Position numbers and translations under genes: made by a program. A stretch of DNA of 64,000 nt from Clostridium sp. HBUAS56010 (GTDB lineage: Bacteria; Bacillota; Clostridia; Lachnospirales; Lachnospiraceae). The stretch's first letter is position 1. The number at the start of each line of letters is the position of its first letter. The notes under the pieces are model-generated. The model did not search any database and had not been told where the DNA came from. It saw only the letters and a program-made list of their open reading frames with translations. Below are positions 21,227-29,764 of this stretch, one piece after another. The stretch lies in assembly GCF_007115105.1 (NCBI RefSeq), contig NZ_SULJ01000008.1, positions 1 through 64,000 of the forward strand, given 5' to 3'.

Positions 21227-21885
21227 GCTTTTTCAAAGAAAGCAAAGGAGCGCCGCTCATCAAACTGACGGAAGAAATCTTCCTCTGATTCATAGCTTGT
21301 CAGATAAAATGTTTTTAATAGCAGAACGCTGATCTTATTCGCCAATTCCAGGTCTTTACTTTCTGCTATTTTCTCTTCAAGTTCTTTTAAAAGGCAATGC
21401 CATTGATAAATAAATGTTTCATATCGCTTCAAATCCGGTGTGTCAATCCACTTACGGACTTTTACTTTTGACCGTTTTTCCATGCGGCATTCATGGATCT
21501 GGAGAAAATAACGAAATCCGTCTTCCTCGTAAATTCTTCCAAGAGGAAAAAGTCTGCAGATTCCGGGCCGGGAACTGTGAATGCTGCATCTCCCTTTCTC
21601 ATCCAGAAAGCCACACCGTTCTTCCTCTCCTGACATGTTTAAATTGGGCAGAATAATTCCGTCCACCACATTTAATTCAAGCTTATCAAGAAGCAGCATT
21701 TCCATACTGCAGGATAAATGTCTGGTCAGCCTGTAACAGTCAAAGGGGTCAAGAACCACAGACTTTCCCATTCCCTGACAACAGGAATAACAGCCCTCAC
21801 AGTCTTTGCAATCCGCTTTCACCATATCATTCAGCCCATAAAGCCTGCCATCCGAAATCTCCTTTAAATCTATGTCTCGTTTCAT
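21223..21885 (-). CDS. YkgJ-family cysteine-cluster protein
   Basis: The 220-residue protein has the family's Cys pattern: CKDCEGCYSCCQGMG (about 26 to 40) and GRCSIHSSRPGICRLFPLG (about 98 to 116), with further Cys in ERCGF and HECRM. UPF0153/YkgJ proteins are thought to bind zinc or an Fe-S cluster; their role is not settled. The C-terminal half is helical and charged. No ribosome binding site stands out beyond AAAGAGGACAGG before the ATG. It sits upstream of the pyr operon on the same strand but that operon has its own promoter. Confidence 0.85.
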   Translation of the reverse strand: MKRDIDLKEISDGRLYGLNDMVKADCKDCEGCYSCCQGMGKSVVLDPFDCYRLTRHLSCSMEMLLLDKLELNVVDGIILPNLNMSGEEERCGFLDEKGRCSIHSSRPGICRLFPLGRIYEEDGFRYFLQIHECRMEKRSKVKVRKWIDTPDLKRYETFIYQWHCLLKELEEKIAESKDLELANKISVLLLKTFYLTSYESEEDFFRQFDERRSFAFFEKA

Positions 21886-21969
21886 AACCTGTCCTCTTTA
21901 TCTCTTTTATAAAAGCATTGATAGTTTATCATCCTCTTCTCTCAGTAGCAATAAAAAAATTTTAAAAAA

Positions 21970-22012
21970 TTAGCACTCACCTCTTGACAGTGCTAATAAT
22001 AAGTGTTATATT
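21970..22012 (+). promoter_or_regulatory. CIRCE operator (HrcA) overlapping the hsp20 promoter
   Basis: TTAGCACTC-N9-CAGTGCTAA (21970 to 21996) differs from the CIRCE consensus by one base. The promoter is -35 TTGACA (21984 to 21989), -10 TATATT (22007 to 22012), spacer 17. HrcA bound here would block RNA polymerase until heat shock. Confidence 0.9.
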
Positions 22013-22081
22013 ACATGTATAACAAATAAATAAATGCACCAGCAATCTGATGCACATGTAATAGGAAAAGGAGGAGTTCAT

Positions 22082-22495
22082 ATGTTATTATCCAGAAGAA
22101 ACAATTTATTTGAAGACTTTTTCAATGATCCTTTTTTTACGGATGCATATCAGACCAGACAATCCCTGATGAAAACCGATATTGAAGACGACGGAACAAA
22201 CTACGTTATTGACATGGAATTACCGGGATATGCAAAAGATATGGTAAAAGCCGAATTAAAAGACGGATATTTAACCATCTCTGCAGAAGCTTCCTCAGAA
22301 GAGAATTCTGATCAGGATAAAAACTACATTCGTAAAGAGCGTTATCACAGTTCTCTGAAACGAAGCTTTTATGTTGGTTCCGGTCTGAAACAAGATGACA
22401 TTAAAGCTTCCTTTGAAAACGGAGTTTTAAGACTTACCGTTCCAAAAGAAGTACCAAAAGCAATTGAAGAAAGCCATTATATTGCGATCGAATAA
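22082..22495 (+). CDS. hsp20: Small heat-shock protein, Hsp20/alpha-crystallin family
   Basis: This ATP-independent holdase binds unfolding proteins. The 137-residue protein has a short N-terminal arm (NNLFEDFFNDPFF), the alpha-crystallin beta-sandwich (TNYVIDMELPGYAKDMVKAEL through SFENGVLRLTVPK, split here at residues 35 to 125) with the conserved A-x-x-x-G-V-L motif as FENGVLRL, and a short C-terminal tail. The start at 22082 follows AAAAGGAGGAGTTCAT; a longer frame from 22034 lacks a ribosome binding site. The CIRCE element upstream shows HrcA control. Confidence 0.96.
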   Translation: MLLSRRNNLFEDFFNDPFFTDAYQTRQSLMKTDIEDDGTNYVIDMELPGYAKDMVKAELKDGYLTISAEASSEENSDQDKNYIRKERYHSSLKRSFYVGSGLKQDDIKASFENGVLRLTVPKEVPKAIEESHYIAIE

Positions 22496-22501
22496 ATCTA
22501 A

Positions 22502-22550
22502 TAACATAAAAAATACCGTCCAAAAGATCTGGGCGGTATTTTTTATGTTA
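22502..22550. terminator. Bidirectional terminator between hsp20 and the dehydrogenase gene
   Basis: A 20-bp stem (TAACATAAAAAATACCGTCC and its complement) with A/T-runs on both sides serves both convergent genes. Confidence 0.85.
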
Positions 22551-23528
22551 TTCCACTCTCCACGGATTGTCTTTTCCCTCCGCTTCATACTTGCAGCTTA
22601 GAATCGAATATTCCACCATATCACTGACCGCCTCTTCCGTATAAAAAGCCGTGTGAGGCGTGATGATTACATTGGGCATGGACTGCAAAACTGCCAGATC
22701 CCGGTTTGGGATTACTTTATATTTTAAATCTTTATAAAATATTTTTCTTTCATTTTCCAACACATCCAAAGCTGCGGCACCGATTTTTCCCGATTCAAGA
22801 CCAGCGATCAAAGACTGGGTATCAATCAGCGTCCCTCGGGCGGCATTAATCAGAACCGCCCCCTCCTTCATCTGTTCCATTTCCTTTTGCCCGATCAGAT
22901 GTTCTGTCTCTGCCCTGGCAGGAGCATGAAGGGAAATAACATCACTTTCCCGCAAAAGCGCCTCTAAGGAAACATAGGATACAAAAGAAGCAAGCTCTTC
23001 TTTGGGGTTTAAGGTGTGAACCAGGATCTTGCATCCAAACCCCCGAAGCCGCTGAATCACAGCCTCTCCAATTCTTCCTGCTCCGATGATTCCCACTGTG
23101 CAGGTACGGAGTTCCCGTCCCCTTACCTTCGTGAGTGAAAAATCCTGGACAAGCCCCCGTGTCACAATTGTTTTTACTTTGCGTAATGTCATCAGAATGA
23201 GCATTACCGTATATTCCGCCACACTTGCAGGGGTATAATTGACTGTGGAGACAGGAATGCCTAAGGTTTTGGCAGCCTCCATGTCTATATGATCATAGCC
23301 TGCAGTGCGGGTCGATACACAGCGGATTCCGCCAGCTTTCCATTTTTTTAGTATTTCTTTGGTAATGGAGGAAGTGACAATACTCACTGCGTCAAAACCT
23401 TGTACATGTTCTGCGTTCTCTAATGAAGGGCTGTAAGGCACCGTATGAAGTTCTACCCCATATTTTTCTGAAAATCTCTGAAAAAACATTGATTCGTCTG
23501 TACGGACATTATATGCAAGCAATTTCAT
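22548..23528 (-). CDS. D-2-hydroxyacid dehydrogenase, D-lactate dehydrogenase/VanH-like
   Basis: This NAD-dependent enzyme probably reduces pyruvate or another 2-oxoacid to the D-hydroxyacid. The 326-residue protein has the Rossmann motif GIIGAGRIGEAV (about 150), the catalytic Arg in INAARGTLID, Glu in LDVLENE, and His in ITPHTAFYTEEA. The substrate-loop and C-terminal pattern (RTAGYDHID, FYKDLKYKVI, PNVIITPHTAFYTE) is close to VanH and fermentative D-LDH. No vanA-type ligase or vanX is near, so a fermentative role is likelier. The start at 23528 follows AAGGAG; a longer frame has no ribosome binding site. Confidence 0.85.
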   Translation of the reverse strand: MKLLAYNVRTDESMFFQRFSEKYGVELHTVPYSPSLENAEHVQGFDAVSIVTSSITKEILKKWKAGGIRCVSTRTAGYDHIDMEAAKTLGIPVSTVNYTPASVAEYTVMLILMTLRKVKTIVTRGLVQDFSLTKVRGRELRTCTVGIIGAGRIGEAVIQRLRGFGCKILVHTLNPKEELASFVSYVSLEALLRESDVISLHAPARAETEHLIGQKEMEQMKEGAVLINAARGTLIDTQSLIAGLESGKIGAAALDVLENERKIFYKDLKYKVIPNRDLAVLQSMPNVIITPHTAFYTEEAVSDMVEYSILSCKYEAEGKDNPWRVE

Positions 23529-23653
23529 GAACCACCACTCCTTCTCTCTATTGATTGAATGCTTCAAGATGACTGTATTTTAATACATTCCAAACATTCC
23601 TGCAAGAGCTTTGGTTTTACACCATGAAATTTCACCTATGTCTCTGCCAACGT

Positions 23654-24460
23654 TTACTGTTCATTGATCAATTGAAGTACATATTTTCTTTTCTGATGAA
23701 ATTTTTCCGTATATCTTGCCTCATCGGAATTTTCCTCAATAAAATCCCTGGTAAATTGTGCAGGAAAATCTGCGATGACTTTTCCGGGTCTTCTGGACAT
23801 AACCAGGATTCTGGTTCCTAAAAGCAGTGCTTCATCCACATCATGGGTAATAAAAAAGATAGTCTTTCCTGAATTCCACCATATCTTACGGATTAATGCC
23901 TGCATCTGTTCTCTTGTAAGGGCATCCAGGGCGCCAAAAGGTTCATCCATCAGCAGAATATCCGGATTGTTGATGAGAGCACTTGCTATGGCTGCTCTCT
24001 GTCTCATTCCGCCGGATAATTCATATACCTTTTTATCTGCAAATTCCATTAGACCAACCTGATCCAGATAGACTTTTACGTCCTGTTCTATCTTTTTCTT
24101 TGGAACTTTTTTCATCATCGGGCCAAAAGCTATGTTTTTTCTGACAGAATACCATTCATAAAGCGGCGGATGCTGAAAAACAACTCCCCTTTGGGAATCA
24201 ATTCCCTTAATCTCTTTCTGGTTCAGCCTTACAGTTCCTTCTGTAGGCGGGATAAAACCCGCCAGAATATTTAAAAGAGTACTTTTGCCGCAACCGCTTG
24301 GTCCCATGACACACACGAATTCTCCCTGATAAATATTGAGATTCAATTCAGAGATTGCAGGACTTCCACCTCCGCTTTTATCATAGGATAATGATACATG
24401 ATCAATGGAAATCAGTTCATTGGCGGTTTCATAAAAGTTTTTTCCTTCTTCCTCTTCCAT
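23654..24460 (-). CDS. ABC transporter ATPase, nitrate/sulfonate/taurine type
   Basis: The 268-residue ATPase of an ABC importer shows Walker A GPSGCGKSTLLN (about 51), the Q-loop VFQHPPLYEW, the signature LSGGMRQRAAIA, Walker B ILLMDEPFGALD, and the switch His in FITHDVDEA. The PLYEW Q-loop and the 'FGALDALTREQMQ' stretch are of the TauB/SsuB/NrtD group. The start codon overlaps the stop of the binding-protein gene (TAATG). It is the last gene of LysR-permease-binding protein-ATPase. The substrate is not fixed by sequence. Confidence 0.93.
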   Translation of the reverse strand: MEEEEGKNFYETANELISIDHVSLSYDKSGGGSPAISELNLNIYQGEFVCVMGPSGCGKSTLLNILAGFIPPTEGTVRLNQKEIKGIDSQRGVVFQHPPLYEWYSVRKNIAFGPMMKKVPKKKIEQDVKVYLDQVGLMEFADKKVYELSGGMRQRAAIASALINNPDILLMDEPFGALDALTREQMQALIRKIWWNSGKTIFFITHDVDEALLLGTRILVMSRRPGKVIADFPAQFTRDFIEENSDEARYTEKFHQKRKYVLQLINEQ

Positions 24461-25572
24461 TATTCTCCCGCTCCTCCCGTTTTAAACTGCAATGCCTGCT
24501 CTGCAAAAGTCGGATCTACCGCATCGGCAATGCTCTTCTCATCAGGAGTCTGGCTGATGTTCCCCTGGGAATGATGAAACTCGGCAATGGTTTTTAAGGT
24601 ACCAAACAGCTTCCCCTTGCTCTCTGCTGTTCCCAGATAGCTCTCAGACAACTGCTCTTCTCCGGATACCCATATATTATCATTGATCTGCCCTCTGGCA
24701 CTTTCCTCAGAAATTCCTTCCCATTCAGCCACCTCCTTTACTGCCTGATCCGGATTTTCCTTGACCAGATCGTGAACGTTCATAAGAGCCTTTACATAAC
24801 GGGCCACAAGAGTTGGATATTTCTCTGAAAAGCTGGTTTCTGCCACTGCAATTTCAGGAATAAGAACTCCTTGTTTTGCCAGTTCCCCGTCATTGATCAA
24901 AATCGTACCATCCTTTAAACATTCATCAAGAGCCGGACTCCATATGTATGCCCCATCAATATCTCCCCTGGTCCATGCTGCCACAATATCCTGACCAGAC
25001 ATATCCAGAAGTGTCACATCGCCGTCCTTTAAGCCCCCCAGCTCCAGAGCATTTAAAAGAGCATAATGGGCCGTTGTTCCAAATGGCGCTGCAATGGTCT
25101 TACCCTTTAAGTCTGCTACCGTTTTTGCATTTAAGTCTTTTTTTACTGCCAAAGCTTCAATATTCCCGCCCTGTACATAAGGAACATACACTGCCTTATA
25201 CTGGATTCCATTGGCAATTCCCAGGGCGATCGGAGAAGACCCAAAGGATGCCACATCCACCTGACCGGATACTACCCCATTGTTAATATCTGTACCTGCC
25301 GAATAAGTAACTGCATTCACCTTAACTCCAATATCACTTAAAAAATCTTCCTTCAGTAAAATGGCAGATTCCGGTCCTCCTTCGATAATTCCCACATTAA
25401 TCTGGTCTGGGTAGATCTCTCCAGTGACCGGGTCTTTCTCGGACATCTGGGATAAATCTGACGTTTTTGATGAATCACTGTCTAAACTGGTGTTTTTCAA
25501 GCCACATCCCAGCAATTGAATAGAAAGAATGGCTGTAAGACCTAAAAAAATAATTTCCTTTTTTCTTTTCAT
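24460..25572 (-). CDS. Substrate-binding lipoprotein, TauA/SsuA type
   Basis: The 370-residue protein has a lipoprotein signal (ILSIQLLGCG, lipid on Cys23). The NMT1/OpuAC-like binding fold shows VNVGIIEGGPES (as INVGIIEGG), GQVDVASFGSSPIALG, KGKTIAAPFGTTAHYALLNAL, and GDIDGAYIWSPAL. The pattern 'D(V/G)...W.G.I.GAY.W.P.L' is typical of taurine/sulfonate binding proteins. It delivers substrate to the permease at 25593. A Ser/Asp-rich linker separates lipid anchor and fold. Confidence 0.92.
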   Translation of the reverse strand: MKRKKEIIFLGLTAILSIQLLGCGLKNTSLDSDSSKTSDLSQMSEKDPVTGEIYPDQINVGIIEGGPESAILLKEDFLSDIGVKVNAVTYSAGTDINNGVVSGQVDVASFGSSPIALGIANGIQYKAVYVPYVQGGNIEALAVKKDLNAKTVADLKGKTIAAPFGTTAHYALLNALELGGLKDGDVTLLDMSGQDIVAAWTRGDIDGAYIWSPALDECLKDGTILINDGELAKQGVLIPEIAVAETSFSEKYPTLVARYVKALMNVHDLVKENPDQAVKEVAEWEGISEESARGQINDNIWVSGEEQLSESYLGTAESKGKLFGTLKTIAEFHHSQGNISQTPDEKSIADAVDPTFAEQALQFKTGGAGE

Positions 25573-25592
25573 ATAGAGCCTCCCGATTATAA

Positions 25593-26432
25593 TTAATATT
25601 TTCCTTTCCAGAATACAATTCTGGTTTCCAGATAAAGCAGGATTCTGTCAAGAAAGATTCCTGTAACCCCCATAATTATGATTCCCACAAAGATGACATC
25701 GCTCCTGAGATACTTACTTGCATCTAACACCATCCACCCGATTCCAGATACGGCAGCTACCATTTCTGCCGCCACGGAAGTGGCATAAGCCACACTCATG
25801 GCATTTCTCAAACCTACAAATATATCAGGAAGAGAGGCGGGAAGGATTACATGAAGAAATATCTGTCCTTTGCCTGCCCCCAGGGTTCTGGCGCGGTTAA
25901 TGTAGTCCTGTTTCACCCTTGTGACTCCTGCCACACAAGAGACAAAGACAGGCGCTATGGCACCTAAGAACAATAAAAGTATTTTAGAGCCATCTCCTAT
26001 GCCCATCCACAAAATTATGATGGTATAATAGCCCAAAGGAGGCAGTGGTCTTATAAATGCGATTATAGGTTCAAAAACCCCACGCACCCTTTCTGAGTAT
26101 CCGCTCAACAATCCCAGAGCCGTTCCAGTGACTACTGCAAAAAAATACGCAATAAAAAGTCTTCTTAAACTGGCTGCCATATGGACCCATAAAGAATGGC
26201 CTTTATACCCTTCTTTAAGCAGATTGATAAAACAGGCTCCGATTGCAGTGGGCGAAGGAATAATAATACTTGAAATCCGGTTATTCCAGGTTGCCGCGAT
26301 CCAGACTGTCAAAATGACAGCTCCGGTAAAAATGCTGATCATATATTTTTCATTTGGCTTTTTGATTGTTCTCTCCCCCTTCCAATATCCCTTGTTTCTG
26401 CCCCATTTTCCGGACCGTGTCTTTGACCGCAT
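25593..26432 (-). CDS. ABC transporter permease, TauC/SsuC type
   Basis: The protein has six membrane segments; the BPD_transp_1 EAA-type loop is visible as INRARTLGAGKGQIFLHVILPASLPDI, and ends in a helix before VFWKGKY. It forms the channel for the binding protein and ATPase. The start is unclear: the frame is open to 26432, overlapping the LysR gene by 83 bases without a ribosome binding site there. An internal ATG at about 26342 (MISIFTG) lies 28 bases after GGGGAG. The real start is probably near 26342 to 26370. Confidence 0.88.
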   Translation of the reverse strand: MRSKTRSGKWGRNKGYWKGERTIKKPNEKYMISIFTGAVILTVWIAATWNNRISSIIIPSPTAIGACFINLLKEGYKGHSLWVHMAASLRRLFIAYFFAVVTGTALGLLSGYSERVRGVFEPIIAFIRPLPPLGYYTIIILWMGIGDGSKILLLFLGAIAPVFVSCVAGVTRVKQDYINRARTLGAGKGQIFLHVILPASLPDIFVGLRNAMSVAYATSVAAEMVAAVSGIGWMVLDASKYLRSDVIFVGIIIMGVTGIFLDRILLYLETRIVFWKGKY

Positions 26433-27300
26433 TCAGCACGATTTTGTCTAATTTTTTCAGTTTGTACTTTATGCTTTCCACATATCCAACTTCAAAAGAC
26501 AGACTTTTATCCGACACTTTAAGCCTTCGAATGTGACCGTTTTGAACATAAAAATCATTTTCCGACATGCAGCGTGGAAAAAAAGCCACATATTGATTAT
26601 AAGTAATCATGCTTTTAATGGAATCCAGATTATCGGTGCGGAAAACCACCTTTGGAAGTTTACCGGAGCCGATCATATTGGTAAGACCACCGTTATACCG
26701 TTTAAATTCATCCCGGTAAGCAATGTAGGGCTCCTCCAGCAGTTCCCCGTATGTAATGCTTTCTCTGTCCCAATAAGGAGAACTTTTCCCCACATAAAGG
26801 ACATACTCATCCTGAAACAGAGGGGTATACTTAAGATCTGTGCTCCGCTCTAACTCTCCGTAATGTATGAGAATTCCAAACTTTGCGATACCAGAGGAAA
26901 CATCATGAGCTACCTGACTGCTCTCCCCTGTTGTGACAGAAAAAAGAATGTCTGCCATATCTTCTTTCAGACTGTGCACCGTGGATGGAATAATCCAGTC
27001 ACAGATGCAGGGAATACAGGAGATGCTTATTTCTCCTGCTTTTTGCTGCTCCCTTGCCATTTCCGTAATGTCATCAATTGCCTTTAAAATCTCTTCTGCC
27101 TTTTTAAGCAGCAATTCTCCGGTTATGGTGGGAGACACACCAGCATTGCTTCTCCTCAAAAGTTCCGTCCCAAGCTCCTTCTCCAGATTGATAATCGAAG
27201 AACTTACCGATGACTGAGACATGAAATTCTTCTCAGCAGCCGCAGAAACAGAATTATATTTTACAGCTTCTTTAAATAAATATAATTGTTCAATCTTCAA
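26350..27300 (-). CDS. LysR-family transcriptional regulator of the transporter operon
   Basis: The 316-residue protein has a LysR helix-turn-helix (QLYLFKEAVKYNSVSAAAEKNFMSQSSVSSSI, here residues 5 to 37) and a type 2 periplasmic-binding effector domain. It is the first gene of the minus-strand transporter unit and lies divergent from the phosphodiesterase gene at 27630, so it likely controls both. The effector may be the transported compound or its hydrolysis product. The start is a TTG with AGAAGGGG directly before it, closer than usual, so the start is uncertain. Confidence 0.88.
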   Translation of the reverse strand: MKIEQLYLFKEAVKYNSVSAAAEKNFMSQSSVSSSIINLEKELGTELLRRSNAGVSPTITGELLLKKAEEILKAIDDITEMAREQQKAGEISISCIPCICDWIIPSTVHSLKEDMADILFSVTTGESSQVAHDVSSGIAKFGILIHYGELERSTDLKYTPLFQDEYVLYVGKSSPYWDRESITYGELLEEPYIAYRDEFKRYNGGLTNMIGSGKLPKVVFRTDNLDSIKSMITYNQYVAFFPRCMSENDFYVQNGHIRRLKVSDKSLSFEVGYVESIKYKLKKLDKIVLNAVKDTVRKMGQKQGILEGGENNQKAK

Positions 27301-27438
27301 CCCCTTCTAAAACCTCACCTTTCCAGAATCCTTATTTTCAACATTTTATTGGTAAACACTACTTCTATGGTCCTCCTCCCGGCCATGATCCCATACCATA
27401 CGGTTTCAGATCTTCAATTATCAGCAAGAAATTATCAA

Positions 27439-27487
27439 CATAATAAACCGATAAACATATATTGTCAACATGTTTATATGTATTATG
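27439..27487. promoter_or_regulatory. Inverted repeat in the LysR/phosphodiesterase divergent region
   Basis: CATAATA and TATTATG enclose TAAACAT and ATGTTTA as nested inverted repeats around ATATTGTCAA. It lies about midway in the 329-base divergent gap (27301 to 27629), where a LysR operator is expected. The rest of the gap holds AT-rich DNA and the ribosome binding site AAGGAGG at about 27618. Confidence 0.5.
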
Positions 27488-27629
27488 ATGAGGCAAAAAT
27501 TTAAAAATCCTGTATTTTCCTTGATAAAAGGGGATTATTAGAATTTCCGATACCCCGTATATTATTTTCCTATTTTTCAAGTATGTTTAATGGTTTATAA
27601 TGTAATTAGTTATTTTTAAGGAGGTAAAC

Positions 27630-29684
27630 ATGAAGCGAAACGCTAGAACAAAGAAATTAATTGTACTGGGGATTGATGGTATGGACCCGGTTACCACAAA
27701 AAGAATGGTGAAAGAGGGCAAATTGCCGAATATCAAAAAATACCTTTCCATGGGGTCTGCCAGACAAGGGCTTGAGATGCTGGGTGCACATCCTACCATT
27801 ACCCCTCCCTGCTGGACCACCCTTGCCACCGGAGCATATCCGGGAACCCACGGTATCACCTGTTATTGGCGTCAGTCACCGGAAAGTCTGGATGCAGTCG
27901 TCTATAACATGGATTCCAGAAACTGCAAAGCCGAACAGCTCTGGAATGTGACCACAGAAGAGGGGTTAAAAACCCTGGTATGGCATTGGCCTGGTTCGTC
28001 CTGGCCCCCAACCTCTCAAAGTCCCCTGCTCCATGTGGTGGATGGAACACAGCCAGGTTCCGTGAACATGGGCGTTGCCCAGATGGATTGGGAAAAGATT
28101 GTCTACGCCTCACCAGAAACCAGATCGCTGCGGTTTGTTCCTCATACCCAAAAAGCTGCCGGTGTGGGCTGCAACATTACGGATCTGCACCAGGTCATTT
28201 CTGAGGAAAATACAGATGATGACGAGATGATGGAACTGTGGTGGGGAGACGCAGCAAGAAGCGGGGGAGAAATCAGAACCTATATAAAAGATCTTGAGGA
28301 CACAGAGATGATGATCGGTGCCAAGGTGGCTTATGACGTTGTGTTTTCCCCCATTCAGCCTGCCACAGACTGGACTGCTGCTCCTGAAGGCGGACTGGAA
28401 TTTACCATTTTAATCTCAGGCGGCAAGGAAGAACGCTATGGGTTGATTACCAAAAGTGAATCAGGAGCATACGATAAAGTCTCCCTATACCGTTCCAAAC
28501 ATGACAAAGAACCCTTTGTCATCATTCCAAAGGGAGAGATGATCTCGGGCGTCATAGATGATGCCACAAAAAAAGGAACTACCAGACCTTGCTGCAGATC
28601 CTATAAAATACTGGAACTAAGTCCGGACGGCTCTACCCTTCGCCTCTGGATCAGCAATGCCCTTGACATCACCAATAAAATGCTCTGGCATCCGGCTTCT
28701 CTTTATGAAAAACTGGTTAAAGACGTTGGTAACATTCCTCCAGTAAGCCTGATTGGCGGAGAAGATTCAGAGCTGGTAGATCAGATCTTCGAACCTTCCT
28801 GGAATATATACAGCCAGTGGCAGGCAGACAGCCTGGAATACTTAATTGACAAGGAACACTATGACGTGGTATTCAGCCATCTCCACAATATTGACTGCGC
28901 CGGACATCAGATCTGGCATCTGGCAAAAACGCTTGAACCCTGGAACCATACAGATGAAAAAATCTACCAGGAGCTGATTGAACGCTTTTATATACAGACA
29001 GATCATTATCTGGGACGATTCCTCCACTACCTTGATGAGGGCTTTACCATTTTCATTGTATCGGACCACGGCTTGCTGGTAGGCGAAAATGTACCGCCGA
29101 TTCTGGGAGAATACGGCGGCTTAAATACAAAAGTCATGGAGGAACTGGGATATACAGTTCTAAAAAAAGATGCACAAGGCAATTCCATTGATGAAATCGA
29201 CTGGGAAAAAACCAGAGCCGTTCAGATCCGAAGCAACTATATCTACATAAATCTAAAGGGAAGGGACAAACACGGAATCGTGGAACAAGAAGAAAAATAC
29301 CAGTTGGAAGAACAGATTATATCAGACCTGTATGGCTATCGGGACCCCTACACCCAAAAACGTGTGGTGGGAGTTGCTTTAAGAAATAAAGATGCGGTTC
29401 TTTTTGGCACAAACGGACCGGAGTGCGGAGATATATTCTTTACGGTTGAAGAAGGCTTTAACCGGCTTCATGGAGATGGTCTTACCACTGCAGACGGATA
29501 TTTCAATACCTCTGTTTCACCGGTATTTATTGCTGCCGGGGAAGGAATCAAAGACGGATGTACCACAGAACGGGTTATCCGGCAGGTGGATGTAACTCCT
29601 ACCATTGCAGTGCTTCTTGGCACCAGAATTCCATCCCAGTGCGAAGGAGCTCCCATCTATCAGATATTATTAGAAGAATTCTAA
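27630..29684 (+). CDS. Alkaline-phosphatase-superfamily type I phosphodiesterase
   Basis: The 684-residue hydrolase has the metal-binding and catalytic set of the type I phosphodiesterase/nucleotide pyrophosphatase family. The motifs are GIDGMDP (Asp15 region), the nucleophile Thr58 in TITPPCWTTLATG, HNIDCAGH, FIVSDHG, and a late His in LHGDGL. A second unusual block (residues 220 to 350) is inserted between the first motifs and the C-terminal half. No signal peptide is visible, so it is cytoplasmic. Family members cleave phospho-, sulfo- or phosphono-esters. It starts after AAGGAGGTAAAC, is divergent from the LysR-ABC unit, and has its own terminator. The substrate is unknown. Confidence 0.85.
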   Translation: MKRNARTKKLIVLGIDGMDPVTTKRMVKEGKLPNIKKYLSMGSARQGLEMLGAHPTITPPCWTTLATGAYPGTHGITCYWRQSPESLDAVVYNMDSRNCKAEQLWNVTTEEGLKTLVWHWPGSSWPPTSQSPLLHVVDGTQPGSVNMGVAQMDWEKIVYASPETRSLRFVPHTQKAAGVGCNITDLHQVISEENTDDDEMMELWWGDAARSGGEIRTYIKDLEDTEMMIGAKVAYDVVFSPIQPATDWTAAPEGGLEFTILISGGKEERYGLITKSESGAYDKVSLYRSKHDKEPFVIIPKGEMISGVIDDATKKGTTRPCCRSYKILELSPDGSTLRLWISNALDITNKMLWHPASLYEKLVKDVGNIPPVSLIGGEDSELVDQIFEPSWNIYSQWQADSLEYLIDKEHYDVVFSHLHNIDCAGHQIWHLAKTLEPWNHTDEKIYQELIERFYIQTDHYLGRFLHYLDEGFTIFIVSDHGLLVGENVPPILGEYGGLNTKVMEELGYTVLKKDAQGNSIDEIDWEKTRAVQIRSNYIYINLKGRDKHGIVEQEEKYQLEEQIISDLYGYRDPYTQKRVVGVALRNKDAVLFGTNGPECGDIFFTVEEGFNRLHGDGLTTADGYFNTSVSPVFIAAGEGIKDGCTTERVIRQVDVTPTIAVLLGTRIPSQCEGAPIYQILLEEF

Positions 29685-29700
29685 CTGTATGGAAATGATA

Positions 29701-29750
29701 GAGAGAACGAAAGAGAAGATCCAGATAAGGGTCTTCTCTTTCGTTCTCTG
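29701..29750. terminator. Bidirectional terminator between convergent genes
   Basis: GAGAGAACGAAAGAGAAGA pairs almost perfectly with TCTTCTCTTTCGTTCTCT, between the phosphodiesterase (plus) and the nitroreductase-like gene (minus). Confidence 0.9.
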
Positions 29751-29764
29751 TAAAAGCGGGAATC

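Noticed and set aside
22548-23528. Vancomycin resistance locus
   Set aside because: Only a VanH-like dehydrogenase is present; no ligase, VanX, or VanR/S genes lie near it.
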